Counted from the first letter of the stretch, positions 1 to 9,802 are shown. The stretch is DNA of 64,000 nucleotides from Lachnospiraceae bacterium (GCA_017634455.1 JAGBNK010000028.1:28488-92487), one strand, 5' to 3'. Translations and numbers: made by a program. The notes: a model not told the origin generated them from the sequence alone.

Positions 1-1614
1 TTTATATTTCTTATTTGTTCTCTTAGGAGTCTCATGTTTGGTCTCGTCTGCATTTCCTGCAACAAGTCTATATAGCACTTCCTCATCCAGAGAATCCACG
101 AAATCCTTCATAGGCACTCTGCCTTCCACTACATCAATAAATGTTGAATTAGGATTTCCCTGTCCCGACACTCTCTTTGGAACCGGTTTAGCTGCTCCAT
201 CAATTGTATGGCAATCTACAGCCTGTAAATTTACAGATGGTATCTGAGCAGTCTCTGCCAAGACCTTGGCCTGGGCCGTTTCATCAGCCACTCTCTTCTC
301 ACAGGCTTCCGGTGTTGTAAGCACTTCCATGTCATGATCCGCACTCAATTCATTGGCAACCTGACGCAGGTTTGCTCTTCCATCTAAATTAATAGTAGCC
401 ACCACCTGTGTATGTCTTGAGTCCTCGCCTAATCGAATTAGATATGTACCTGCTTCCATTACAAATGCCGCATGAGACATATCATATGAGGTAAATGATT
501 CTGTAGGTATTACAATCTCTACCACCTCATTACTACCTGGATTAATAGTTGAAGTCTTAGCATACCCCTTTAATTCTTGATATGGTTTGTTCAGCTCACC
601 CAGTGGAGCTGTCACATATACCTGTGGTACAAATCTTGCAGATACATTTCCCGCATTTGACACCTTCACCTTCAATGACACATTTTCAAAATCAGCCTGC
701 ATACTTTCCAATGACATCTGGCACTTACTGTAAGACAGTCCATATCCAAATGGAAACAGAGGTTCAATATCGTAAGTATCGAAATATCTATAACCTACAT
801 AGATATCCTCTATATAATCTTCCTGTAAAATGTTATCGTCGTTTGCGCTAAAGGTAGCACTTGCAGGATTATCTTCATATTTCATTGCCCATGTATCTGT
901 TAAATGTCCTGATGGGCATACCTTGCCGGTTATAATATCAGCCAGAGCATTTCCTGCCTCAAGACCAGCCTGACCTAATAAAATTGCTCCGCTTATGCCA
1001 TCAATCTCATTGATAAATGATGCATCCATTACACAGGAATTGAACACTATTATAGTATCCTTGAAAGCCCCAGCAACCTTGGATATATTCGAACGTTCCA
1101 TATCCGACAGATAATAATCGCCTTTTACTGCTCGTCTATCTCCACCTTCACCAGCATTTCTTCTAACAACATAGATGGCCACATCTGCAGCTTTCGCCTT
1201 ATTTAAGTCCTCATCAGTCACTTCAATGTCATCCACCTGAATAGATACACCTGACCACATTCTATCTATCTTGGACAAGGTCTTGTCCTTCTTATTAGTC
1301 TTCACATACAGATCATCATATCGTTCAATCCATGACTTAGAAGTAATCTCCAATCCTGCATTTACCAGACCTTGATAGATGCTAACCACATAAGGAGACA
1401 TTACATAACCAGAACCAGTACCACATACACTGGTCTGAGTTGCTCCTGCTCCAAACAGCGCTACCTTACCGGTTTTCAAAGGAAGTACCTCCCCATCATT
1501 TTTCAGAAGTACTATTCCATCTGTTGCAATCTTACGACTGTCCTGTAAATGCTGCGGATAAAGATGCTTGCCAACCCTTCCTGTCATCATTCCCAATACA
1601 ACATCTAATACCAT
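1..1614 (-). CDS. GH3 beta-glucosidase, domain-swapped, runs off the window (partial)
   Basis: An open frame of 538 codons runs from ATG at 1614 to the window edge without a stop. A GGAGG ribosome site lies seven bases before this ATG. The protein begins directly with the GH3 C-terminal alpha/beta domain (ATDGIVLLKNDGEVLPL near residue 30; FGAGATQTSVCGTGSG near 50-65; FPFGYGLSYS near 300), followed by a fibronectin-III-like domain. The catalytic TIM barrel would follow beyond the window; the segment FIDVVEGRVPMKDFVDSL near residue 500 looks like its lead-in. This reversed order is known for some Butyrivibrio and Ruminococcus beta-glucosidases. There is no signal peptide, so it probably acts on imported oligosaccharides. 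It is divergent from a TetR gene. The catalytic Asp cannot be checked here. Confidence 0.9.
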   Translation of the reverse strand, partial: MVLDVVLGMMTGRVGKHLYPQHLQDSRKIATDGIVLLKNDGEVLPLKTGKVALFGAGATQTSVCGTGSGYVMSPYVVSIYQGLVNAGLEITSKSWIERYDDLYVKTNKKDKTLSKIDRMWSGVSIQVDDIEVTDEDLNKAKAADVAIYVVRRNAGEGGDRRAVKGDYYLSDMERSNISKVAGAFKDTIIVFNSCVMDASFINEIDGISGAILLGQAGLEAGNALADIITGKVCPSGHLTDTWAMKYEDNPASATFSANDDNILQEDYIEDIYVGYRYFDTYDIEPLFPFGYGLSYSKCQMSLESMQADFENVSLKVKVSNAGNVSARFVPQVYVTAPLGELNKPYQELKGYAKTSTINPGSNEVVEIVIPTESFTSYDMSHAAFVMEAGTYLIRLGEDSRHTQVVATINLDGRANLRQVANELSADHDMEVLTTPEACEKRVADETAQAKVLAETAQIPSVNLQAVDCHTIDGAAKPVPKRVSGQGNPNSTFIDVVEGRVPMKDFVDSLDEEVLYRLVAGNADETKHETPKRTNKKYK

Positions 1615-1698
1615 CTCTTCTTCCTCCAATACTTCATGGCGTTTCTATATAGTTTCCTTTTATGTCTATATTTTATCATCCGTATATTCTCCTTGGAA

Positions 1699-1744
1699 TA
1701 TTCAATTTGAATAATTGATTTATTAAGCAAACAAAGTGTATACT
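1699..1744 (+). promoter_or_regulatory. TetR promoter with overlapping 15-bp palindrome (candidate operator)
   Basis: TATTCAATTTGAATA at 1699-1713 is a perfect 7+1+7 palindrome. Immediately after it are a -35-like TTGATT (1715-1720) and, 18 bases on, a -10-like TATACT (1739-1744) pointing toward the TetR gene. The palindrome lies between the divergent TetR and GH3 genes and is the natural candidate for the TetR operator. Operator function is inferred. Confidence 0.5.
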
Positions 1745-1848
1745 TATGTATAGATTTACAAGAGATTCCTATTTATAATTCCAGTAAATGTTTAGCTAAA
1801 AATATTTATGAGAAATATTTTATAAGAAATAAAACGAGGTATGAAGAA

Positions 1849-2451
1849 ATGATAGAAAATGCCAAGAGAACCACACATTATATACGCACAGACAAAGCTA
1901 TAGTGTCAGCCTTTTGTAAATTGCTGAAGCGTAAATCCTACGAGTCCATAACCATACAGGATATCTTGGATGAAACTCCCATATCCCGCGCTGCCTTCTA
2001 TCAGCATTTTGCAGACAAGGAAGCCATAGCTGAGCAATTAATGGATTCTTTTATGGAAACCAAACAACATATAATTAATGAAATGGGAAACAGCAAAGAA
2101 TCTCAATATGTAAATATTGTGCACTCACATTTAACAGAACAGGAAGATTTGCTGACAGCCCTCATGAAAATTCACACAGACAAAGTTGATGTTCGCAAAA
2201 TAATTGCCACGGAATCCAGAGAATTATATTTATCAAAATCCAAGTCAAAATATAAGCAGACTGAAGCCCAGGTCTACGCTCAGGCTCTAACAGAATTTCA
2301 GCTGTCTACAATAGAAAATGAGTCCCCTGTCACTCCAGGAGACCCATCCTATTATAATGATGTTATGATAAACGTATTTCTAGAATTAATGAACTGGTCT
2401 GATAGAACAGACATTAAGACCTACCTATATAATAATCTGCCAAAAGACTAA
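1849..2451 (+). CDS. TetR/AcrR family transcriptional regulator
   Basis: A 200-residue protein with a TetR-type N-terminal helix-turn-helix at about residues 15-60: a helix with KAIVSAFCKLLKRKSYESIT, then ILDETPISRAAFYQHFADKEAI, the classic recognition helix. The C-terminal half is the variable ligand and dimer domain and gives no substrate clue. It is transcribed away from the GH3 gene, so it probably represses that gene and itself. A nearer ATG at 1841 stops after three codons, so 1849 is the start. Confidence 0.88.
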   Translation: MIENAKRTTHYIRTDKAIVSAFCKLLKRKSYESITIQDILDETPISRAAFYQHFADKEAIAEQLMDSFMETKQHIINEMGNSKESQYVNIVHSHLTEQEDLLTALMKIHTDKVDVRKIIATESRELYLSKSKSKYKQTEAQVYAQALTEFQLSTIENESPVTPGDPSYYNDVMINVFLELMNWSDRTDIKTYLYNNLPKD

Positions 2452-2496
2452 TTAGTCTGTAACAGGTTTTTCTGACCAATCTAATCAGGCATTGCT

Positions 2497-3147
2497 CTAC
2501 TTACAGATATCAAGCAAATCCTTGAAGCTTGTAAGAGGATAATCTGTCAAGCTATAGTTCATGGCATCGCCGATGCCTGCCGCATACATATGCCCTGCCT
2601 TGGCAGCATCAATACCAGCGCTGGCATCCTCCACAACCAGACAATTATCACATGGCACATCCAAATACTCTGCCGCCTTGATAAATACTTCCGGATCAGG
2701 CTTGGATTTACTTATATTGGTACCATCCGATATAGCATCAAATGCGTCCATCAGGCGTACCTGACGCAGAATCAGCTTAGCATTCTTGCTGGAAGAACCA
2801 ATGGATAATTTATATCCTCTGTTTCTAAGTTCAGCTAAAGTCTCTCTGACTTCCGCAGTTACATCATCCGGTCCCATTCCATATAGAAGTTCTCTGTACA
2901 TATCATTTTTCTTGGCAGCTAAAATCTTCTTATATTCCTCACTAAGTGGTTCACCTTCATATCTTTCCAATATAATATCCAGAGATTCCATGCGTCCCAC
3001 TCCACGGAGGCGGTTATTGATTTCCTCATCAAAGTACACACCTATTTCATCAGCCATTTTCTTCCAGGCCTGATAATGAAATTTGTCAGTAAATACAATA
3101 ACTCCATCTAAGTCAAAAATCACTGCCTTCAATTTATTCTCACTCAT
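2497..3147 (-). CDS. pgmB: Beta-phosphoglucomutase-type HAD hydrolase
   Basis: A 216-residue HAD-superfamily protein with all four motifs: motif I FDLDGVI (nucleophile Asp and acid/base Asp two residues on), motif II GSSSKNAK, motif III with KPDPEVF, and motif IV VVEDASAGIDAAKAG. The cap segment carrying RLRGVGRMESLDIIL matches beta-phosphoglucomutase, which interconverts beta-glucose-1-phosphate and glucose-6-phosphate in the cytoplasm after phosphorolysis of maltose, trehalose or kojibiose. No phosphorylase is adjacent, so the disaccharide source is unknown. The gene converges with TetR. Confidence 0.82.
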   Translation of the reverse strand: MSENKLKAVIFDLDGVIVFTDKFHYQAWKKMADEIGVYFDEEINNRLRGVGRMESLDIILERYEGEPLSEEYKKILAAKKNDMYRELLYGMGPDDVTAEVRETLAELRNRGYKLSIGSSSKNAKLILRQVRLMDAFDAISDGTNISKSKPDPEVFIKAAEYLDVPCDNCLVVEDASAGIDAAKAGHMYAAGIGDAMNYSLTDYPLTSFKDLLDICK

Positions 3148-3227
3148 TTTACTCTACTCTCTCATATTTCCTATAAACTCTATTCTCAATAGCGGCTCTA
3201 TTGTCAGCCACCCTTCAATCAAGACAT

Positions 3228-4973
3228 TTAAATTCTCTTGAATTTGCCAACCTCAGCATTTAACTGATTTGATATTTCTAAATTGCTTCCAGCCTCACCC
3301 TTAATCTGTGTCATTGAGCCGGCTATATCAGAAATATTTTCCGTAACCAACACCACTCCCTTAGTACTTTCTGACATGGCAGAAGAAATATTTGAAATAC
3401 TATCAACTGTCTCTGTCATAATTCCATTTAAGTGATTGATGTTCTGTGAAAATGCCATAACCACATTGTCAATTCTCTCAGCCTTTTCCGTATACATATC
3501 AGTCGCACCCTCAAAGCCTGCATAATCAGCAATGATGGTATCCTGGATATATTCCAGCAATGAGCTTGAATTTCTCATGAGATTCTCAACAGCGCCCACA
3601 ACCTTTGAACTTATATCCTGAATATTGTTGGCAGTCTTGGTACTGTTCTCTGCAAGCTGTCTAATCTCCTCAGCAACTACAGCAAATCCTCTACCAGCTT
3701 CTCCGGCACGGGCAGCTTCAATGGAAGCATTTAATGCCAATAGATTTGTCTGACTTGCAATCTCTAAAATATCCTCTGTTAAGTTATTGATTTCCTCAAC
3801 CTGCTTACTTGCCTCGATAGCTGCTGTAAGCTCTGTCTTCTTCTCAACCATTACATTTTCAATACCAAGCTTCTTCTCCTCAGTAGCCTCTCTAACACCC
3901 AAAGCCAAAGCCTTGATATCTGCAGAAGTATCTGCTCCGATTTGAGTCTGTTCCTGAACTTCATTGATAGATGCCAGGATATCCTTGGAATTGTGCTCTA
4001 ATATATCAATGCTTGCTGACACTTCCTCCATACTGGCTGTCAATTCTTCCATAACACTGGCAATGCTATCCACACTGTCGCTGGAAGTGGCAATCTCTGA
4101 ATTCATGGAAGCCACAGTTTCATCCATTCGACTTGCATCCTCAGAAATCTGTCTCATTATGTTCTGTAGATTACCTATGAAATCATTAATGCCGGCACTA
4201 AGCTAACCAATTTCATCCTTGCTCTTCACATCAATTCGTTCTGTTAGATCACCTTGATTATTGTTGATATTGTCAATAATATTATTCAGCTGCTTGCTGG
4301 CCTTCTTGGCAGGCTTGCTGACAATATTTCTCACAGCAATTACAATCACAAGCAATACAATTACAAAAGCAATTATTGCCACAATCACAATCTGCATGCT
4401 GTAAACCACTGCCTTGGCGTATGCTTTCTGGGCAGTCTGTACATTATCATTTAACACTTCCATAAATGCTGTCTCAGTAGGTTCCCCCTCCTGGGCAAGA
4501 AGTGTCTGAAAATCCAACGACATTACCATATTGGCATTGGCGAAATCACCCTTGTTGACATAATCCTCAATCTCACGAGTCATATCAACCATCTTGTGTA
4601 CATAGGAAATGTAAGCTGCATATTTATCAGACATGTTCTGATTGTCTGCCTGGGCCAGAAGTCCAGATACTGCTTCTTCTGAAGCAGCAACATTTTGCAG
4701 TTCCACATCCAAAGCAGCCTCAAGACCCTGTCTTAATTCTGCATTGTCATACAAGGTTATAATGTTGAGATACTTCATGCTCTTCTCAATGCTCTTCTGC
4801 ATCTCATATGTATTCTGTAAAATAGGAATATATCTCTCAGTTATGGCTTCTCCATTTTGCTTTACCAACATCTGAGAATACATTGTTGTGCCCACTGTTA
4901 TGGCAAATATTACTGCCAAAATCATAATCATGGACAATACTTTGGTACCAATATTTCTAGTAACTTTCTTCAT
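3228..4973 (-). pseudogene. Methyl-accepting chemotaxis protein interrupted by one in-frame TAG
   Basis: Read through the TAG at 4203-4205, the frame gives a normal 581-residue chemoreceptor. It has an N-terminal membrane helix (about 9-28), an extracellular four-helix-bundle sensor, a second membrane helix (about 190-212), a HAMP domain, and a full signalling hairpin with the tip [20 protein letters not shown] and [15 protein letters not shown]. The stop sits in the HAMP at DEIG*LSAG, where CAG (Gln) is expected, so a single C-to-T change explains it. No frameshift occurs on either side. The downstream part could restart at ATG 4157 but would lack the sensor and membrane anchor. TAG is an ordinary terminator in several neighbouring genes. 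It is either a recent null allele or a sequencing error. Confidence 0.85.
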
Positions 4974-5043
4974 GATAAACCTCCATCACAATATCACTAG
5001 GCAATCAACTGTCTGCCCTTAGAAATTCTCCCCTCATACACTT

Positions 5044-6798
5044 CTAGATATATTTCTTGCCGCAATATGGGTCTATTGGACTTACTCCCTTGAATTCTGA
5101 CTCGCCCATAATCTTGGCAATTGTGGCATCCACGAAATTCTCGTTGCCACTGTATGTATTAATATAAGTACCCATCATTGGTGCATCATAAAGATGATAT
5201 GGGTAAGCTGTAGAAATCATCATTGTAGGAATCTCTGATGCAAACCATGGAGCATCATCTCCCAATCCAAAACATACATTCCAGTTCAATCTCAATGTTG
5301 TATTGTTGGAAGCATTTTCCATATTACAAATATATAGATAGAGATCATAATCCTGCTTCATCTCCTCCACGCCTCTGTACATCTCATGGAGAAGTCTGCC
5401 CTTCTCAGGTGTAAGCTTGGACATATCTGCGAAGTCCTCCACACCAATAGACACTCGTCTGTCTCTAACTGTAACTTCAAATCCTCGCTGCTGTAATTTC
5501 TCACGCCACATCTGTACATAAGCATTTTCAGGACTTAAGTCCTTCTGAATTACATTGAGATATATTCTCTTGTAACGAGATGGTGTAATCGGAAGTAATT
5601 TCTTCTCATCACGAACCAGAGTAATTGCCTCATCAGCAACCTGGTCAGACCAGTCTCTATGCTGCTGGCAACCTACCACCTGACGGAAATCATCTGAGAC
5701 AAAGCTGTTATTGGCTTTCTTCTCATGTAATTTCAGAGAAGCCTTGGTAGCCAGAATTCTCATAACAGCCTCATCCAATCTCTCCTGAGACAATTTATTA
5801 TTTGCCAGACCTTCCAACATAAATCTGTAATCTTCATCCACATCCTTGTTGAACAGAATCATGTCACATCCAGCTTCAATAGCTGTTGGAATTGCCTCTG
5901 CTCTACTCATGGCAGAAGTGAATCCTACCATTGGTGTGGCATCTGTTGTAATAAGACCATTGAATCCAAGCTTGTCTCTCAGAAGTCCCTGTAACAATTC
6001 CTGTGACAATGTAGCTGGTGTCATACAAGCGGCCTTATCAGCACTTGGATTTAATTTCTTCACATAAGCAGGCTGAGCAATATGTCCAACCATCACTGTC
6101 TTGGCGCCCTGATTAATAAGCTTGCCATATACATATCCATAGGACTCATCCCATTCATCTGTGCTTAGAGAATTGATGCTGGTTACAATATGCTGATCTC
6201 TCTCATCCACTCCATCTCCTGGAAAATGCTTTATAGACACAGCCACATTGCATTCATCTGCCGCATCTAAGTATCTGGAAGCATATTTATAAACCTGCTC
6301 TGGTTTATCTCCAAATGTTCTTACATTGGTTATAGGATTATGGAAGTCATAATTGATGTCCACAATAGGTGCAAAGGACCAGTTCAAGCCAAGAGCTGCA
6401 CCTTCTGCACAGGCTGTATAAGCCATCTTGTATGCATTGTCATAATCTCCTGTAGCAGCTACAGCCATAGGCTTACCAAAGGAAGTACCTTCGAAAGCCA
6501 AGCCCTCTCCACCTGACTCAGTATTAGCAGCCAGAAGCAATGGAATATCTGCCATCTCCTGGATTTCCTTATGAGTCTGACGGATATTGTCTGCAGTGCC
6601 AGGACGATACATCATGGCTCCCACTCCGATCTCATTAACGAGATGATTGAGATTGCCAGGATTGGCATCAAGTCCCATTGGGCAGAATAATTGACCGCAC
6701 TTCTGCTCATTTGTCATGCTGTTAAATGTTTTATTTACCCAGTCAATTCCAGCCTGATCTAAATAGAATGGATTGCCTGTCAACTTTATTTTCTTCAT
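5044..6798 (-). CDS. GH3 family glycosidase (beta-glucosidase / beta-N-acetylhexosaminidase type)
   Basis: ATG at 6798 gives 584 residues; an in-frame GTG at 6819 is possible but less likely. The N-terminal TIM barrel contains KHFPGDGVDERDQH (the substrate-binding Lys-His pair plus a NagZ-like Asp-x-His loop) and GFNGLITTDATPM, where the Asp is the expected nucleophile. The C-terminal third (from about 390) is the alpha/beta domain. There is no signal peptide, so it is cytoplasmic. It is the last gene of the ABC-GH78 locus but separated from it by 386 bases of repeats. The NagZ-like loop leaves open whether the substrate is a glucoside or an N-acetylhexosaminide. It ends with TAG. Confidence 0.82.
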   Translation of the reverse strand: MKKIKLTGNPFYLDQAGIDWVNKTFNSMTNEQKCGQLFCPMGLDANPGNLNHLVNEIGVGAMMYRPGTADNIRQTHKEIQEMADIPLLLAANTESGGEGLAFEGTSFGKPMAVAATGDYDNAYKMAYTACAEGAALGLNWSFAPIVDINYDFHNPITNVRTFGDKPEQVYKYASRYLDAADECNVAVSIKHFPGDGVDERDQHIVTSINSLSTDEWDESYGYVYGKLINQGAKTVMVGHIAQPAYVKKLNPSADKAACMTPATLSQELLQGLLRDKLGFNGLITTDATPMVGFTSAMSRAEAIPTAIEAGCDMILFNKDVDEDYRFMLEGLANNKLSQERLDEAVMRILATKASLKLHEKKANNSFVSDDFRQVVGCQQHRDWSDQVADEAITLVRDEKKLLPITPSRYKRIYLNVIQKDLSPENAYVQMWREKLQQRGFEVTVRDRRVSIGVEDFADMSKLTPEKGRLLHEMYRGVEEMKQDYDLYLYICNMENASNNTTLRLNWNVCFGLGDDAPWFASEIPTMMISTAYPYHLYDAPMMGTYINTYSGNENFVDATIAKIMGESEFKGVSPIDPYCGKKYI

Positions 6799-6850
6799 AG
6801 TTATATGCTCGCTTTCCACTTAATCTGTTCCATGAACTCTTTTCCCCTAT

Positions 6851-7178
6851 TAATCCGTATCCATCAGTGTGCTATTACCTACTAATCCGTATCCGTCACA
6901 TGCTGTGTTGCATCGCCGGCACGCTCTCGCTGCTGCTCCCTCGCAACGGTACTAAACTCATGCTGCGCATTCGTTAAGGACCGGCGGCTCGCAAGCACCG
7001 GCTTATGCAACACAGCATGTGGACGGATACTGGTAAATTGTTAAAGCATACCAGTAACTCACAAACATCAGCTTATGCAACACAACATGTGGAGAGATAC
7101 TAGTAAGTCGTTAAATACACTTGTAGCTTGCAAGCATAAATTTATGCAATATAGCATGCGGAGGGATACGGATTAATT
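6851..7178. repeat. Palindromic/tandem repeat island between GH78 and GH3 genes
   Basis: Three degenerate direct repeats of about 67-71 bp (6971-7037, 7038-7107, 7108-7178) share a core of the form TTATGCAACACAGCATGTGG followed by GATAC. The left side carries the inverse: 6889-6913 is the reverse complement of 7005-7030 except for one base. TAATCCGTATCC near 6851 and 6883 is mirrored by GGATACGGATTA at the right end (7165-7176). The left half is much richer in G and C than the flanks. No reading frame is present. The whole island could fold into a long imperfect hairpin, or could be a MITE/REP-like element. Confidence 0.75.
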
Positions 7179-7184
7179 AGAAAA

Positions 7185-8711
7185 TCACGAATACTTACGC
7201 AGGAAGTATGCCGGTGCACAGCTCCATGCATGGCAGTAACTATTGACAATAGTTCCACCATACGGAGACTCATATGGATTGTGAGGATTATACAATTCCC
7301 AGAAAGTATCTGCTCCCAAATCAGCCATTGCTCCCCAGTATTCCTTCAGTTCCTCCAGTGCAACTCCCACATTGCCAGCCTTGATAAGTGCATCCACATA
7401 ATTGTGATACATATAAGGTGTAACCATGGCTTCAGCGTCCGGATTATCCTTGACTCTTCGAAGGAGTTTATAAGCATCCTCTCCTTCTATAGCCTCTCCA
7501 AGAACCATCCATACCTGAGATGCAATTGAGATCTGTCTGTCCTTGCCACTGACATAGCATTTCTTATTCTTGTCCCAGAGCTTATCATTTGCCGCATCTC
7601 TAATCTCACAGTAAAAGGCAGCCAGACTTTCCTCGTTCATCACGTCATCCAGAGCCTGGGAAATCTTGATTGCTGCAGATGTGGCATACAGAAGTACTCC
7701 CTGTGCTCCTGCCTGCTTATTCAAATTCAGATTCCAATCAAGGAAACACCAGCCTAATTTGTCTGAATCTTCCACAATCATGTCTCTGTTCAAAGCTTCC
7801 TTGGCCAATTCAATCTGGCGCAAGGCTGTAGGCCATAATTCCTTCAATGTCTCCTTGTCTCCAGTATTTTCATAATAATCCCAGAGAATATTTACAAAGA
7901 ATAATGAGTAATCATACATCTGTGTATCATCCACTTCAGGCTCAGGATTCAGGAAGAGACATGCTCCCACACGACCATCTTCCTGAGTAAGTCCAGCCAG
8001 GAGATATATACAAGCCAATACCATATCGTTGTTCTGATAAGTCATATAATTTGCCAGAGCTTGAATTCTTAAATCTCCAATCCACAGTCTTCTGTCACGC
8101 TTAGGGCCATCCTCAAATACTACCTGCATACAGTCATGTAATGTACGGCAGGCAATCTCATCCAACCTCTTATCCTGCTCATTTTCTGTGTTAAAAGGAA
8201 TCAGCTTGTTGTCATCGGCTCCAGAGACAGCAGTACAGATAACATCCTCTATACACAAATCAAATTTAGAACTAATATCTATAACCTCAATCTGTAAATA
8301 ACGGAAAGCATATCTGCGAGGAAGCCTCAACTCTGATGGCACCACATCCACATGTATCTGTTCATACTCAATCCATGATGAACATACCCATCCGTGATAC
8401 TCCTCTGGATCTTCAAACAACTCAATTGGATTCTCTGCAAAATGAAGTTTCAACAATACTGGTGCATCAGGATGACTTCCCTTGTAGCCCAACTTCATAT
8501 TTATATAACCCACTTGATGATTTCCAAAATCCAGACATACTTTATTGCCCTTTTTCAAATTAAGACTTCTGTAGTCAGCAGCCGGCTTGATTTCCACCTT
8601 GCCATCAACCTGTTCTATTTCTACAGTCTGTGTTACCTCTACTCTTGTCTCTATAGGTTCTTTAAGCAACTCCATTGCCTTGTTAACATAAGCCTGATTA
8701 ATCATTCTCAT
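7185..8711 (-). CDS. GH78-type alpha-L-rhamnosidase (short form)
   Basis: A 508-residue (alpha/alpha)6-barrel glycosidase. The GH78 signature appears as DGPKRDRRLWIGD at about residues 205-217. In full-length GH78 enzymes this reads DCPTRERxGWTGD, so the usual Glu general acid is Asp here, as in a subfamily of Clostridial homologues. Other barrel landmarks are DYSLFFVNILWDYYENTGD and GWCFLDWN. The N-terminal 170 residues form a beta-sandwich. No signal peptide is seen, so it is cytoplasmic and would remove rhamnose (or a related deoxysugar) from oligosaccharides brought in by the neighbouring ABC importer. A terminator separates it from the permease gene upstream. Confidence 0.82.
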   Translation of the reverse strand: MRMINQAYVNKAMELLKEPIETRVEVTQTVEIEQVDGKVEIKPAADYRSLNLKKGNKVCLDFGNHQVGYINMKLGYKGSHPDAPVLLKLHFAENPIELFEDPEEYHGWVCSSWIEYEQIHVDVVPSELRLPRRYAFRYLQIEVIDISSKFDLCIEDVICTAVSGADDNKLIPFNTENEQDKRLDEIACRTLHDCMQVVFEDGPKRDRRLWIGDLRIQALANYMTYQNNDMVLACIYLLAGLTQEDGRVGACLFLNPEPEVDDTQMYDYSLFFVNILWDYYENTGDKETLKELWPTALRQIELAKEALNRDMIVEDSDKLGWCFLDWNLNLNKQAGAQGVLLYATSAAIKISQALDDVMNEESLAAFYCEIRDAANDKLWDKNKKCYVSGKDRQISIASQVWMVLGEAIEGEDAYKLLRRVKDNPDAEAMVTPYMYHNYVDALIKAGNVGVALEELKEYWGAMADLGADTFWELYNPHNPYESPYGGTIVNSYCHAWSCAPAYFLRKYS

Positions 8712-8736
8712 CTCTACCCTTCTGTTATTTTATAAA

Positions 8737-8767
8737 AGCAGCCCTTTCACTTTCCAAAAGGGCTGCT
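8737..8767 (-). terminator. Intrinsic terminator after permease gene
   Basis: AGCAGCCCTTT (8737-8747) pairs perfectly with AAAGGGCTGCT (8757-8767) around a nine-base loop. In the minus-strand transcript it is followed by TTTTATAAAAT. It lies between the ABC permease and GH78 genes, so it probably lowers glycosidase expression relative to the transporter. Confidence 0.75.
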
Positions 8768-8783
8768 CCATAAAATCATCCTA

Positions 8784-9782
8784 TTATTTTTTTGAAAAGA
8801 TTCTCACTAATAGATTTTCATTATTTAAGTAAATCAAAAATACAACCAACAATACTGCGTTGATAATAGATTGCATTGATGCAGTTACCTCATTTGAAAA
8901 TACTGCGAAAGTAGAATTCAAAAGTGACATTGTAACTGCCGCCAAGAGAAATCCAATTCTCTCATTTGTAAATCGACTAATATATGAACCGATAAACATT
9001 GGAAGGAAGGCTGTGAACATAATTGCAATTGAAGCAAAGTTTAACTGTCCACCATTGATTGTTGTATTTCTGGCAGCATTAAGAAATCCTACCAGTCCCA
9101 TGAGACCGCCACATATTGCATAACAGCCCAGAGCATTTTTCACTTCATTGATTCCTGTGTTTACAGCTACCTTCTGTCCATCCTTCAGAGCCTTGTAATC
9201 ATATCCGAAGCGTGTGTGGTCAAATAAAACTATTGTTGCCACAAGTACCACTACAATAATCACAAAAGCATATTTCCATGTACTTACAAATCCTGACATA
9301 GATGAATTCTGAACTTCAGCTCTCAAGTACTTACCCTCTGTGATGGTATACATAATTCCTTCATATATAAGTGTGATTCCAAGGGAGGTTATAATAGGTG
9401 GAATTCTAAGAGCCACATATACGCATCCTGAAATCAAACCAAGCAAAGCACCAGCTACTACTGTAATCAGAAGCATCATTGCTGCACTTCCCTGTCCTCC
9501 ACCTAACACTGCATATGTAATCTTGGCTCCAATGACAGCAGACAAAGCTGCCATTGATCCAAGAGAGAAATCGAATCTACCACTGTTGAGGTTGATTGAT
9601 AATGCAATTGTAGTTATCATCACTATGGCCACATAAACCACGAAGTTATCGAAGCTTCGCATATTGGTAATAACATGTGAACCATGTTGTAAGCACAACG
9701 CCTCCAAAATGATAAATGATATAAGCGGTATCGCTATTGTTCCCAAAGCCCTCTTCGGAATGCTCATAATATTAGCCTCCAT
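8784..9782 (-). CDS. Sugar ABC transporter permease (RbsC-like)
   Basis: A 332-residue hydrophobic protein with about nine to ten membrane segments. It has the layout of ribose/galactose-type (CUT2) permeases, including the segment INLNSGRFDFSLGSMAALSA near residues 60-80 and GQLNFASIAIMFTAFLPMFIG near 240. It pairs with the second permease at 11052-12038, the two-domain ATPase and the lipoprotein receptor to form a complete importer. One permease gene lies on each side of the receptor gene, so the channel is probably a heterodimer rather than the homodimer usual for RbsC. Confidence 0.88.
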   Translation of the reverse strand: MEANIMSIPKRALGTIAIPLISFIILEALCLQHGSHVITNMRSFDNFVVYVAIVMITTIALSINLNSGRFDFSLGSMAALSAVIGAKITYAVLGGGQGSAAMMLLITVVAGALLGLISGCVYVALRIPPIITSLGITLIYEGIMYTITEGKYLRAEVQNSSMSGFVSTWKYAFVIIVVVLVATIVLFDHTRFGYDYKALKDGQKVAVNTGINEVKNALGCYAICGGLMGLVGFLNAARNTTINGGQLNFASIAIMFTAFLPMFIGSYISRFTNERIGFLLAAVTMSLLNSTFAVFSNEVTASMQSIINAVLLVVFLIYLNNENLLVRIFSKK

Positions 9783-9802
9783 ATTTCCTTAAATAAATAT
9801 TT

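Noticed and set aside
4203..4205. Pyrrolysine or other recoding of TAG in the chemoreceptor
   Set aside because: TAG ends several ordinary genes in the window at the expected place (GH3 at 5044, acetate kinase at 24382, metY at 48076, argG), and no pyl gene is present here.
6820..7184. CRISPR array in the repeat island
   Set aside because: The repeat units are adjacent, degenerate and of about 70 bp with no spacers, and no cas genes are present.
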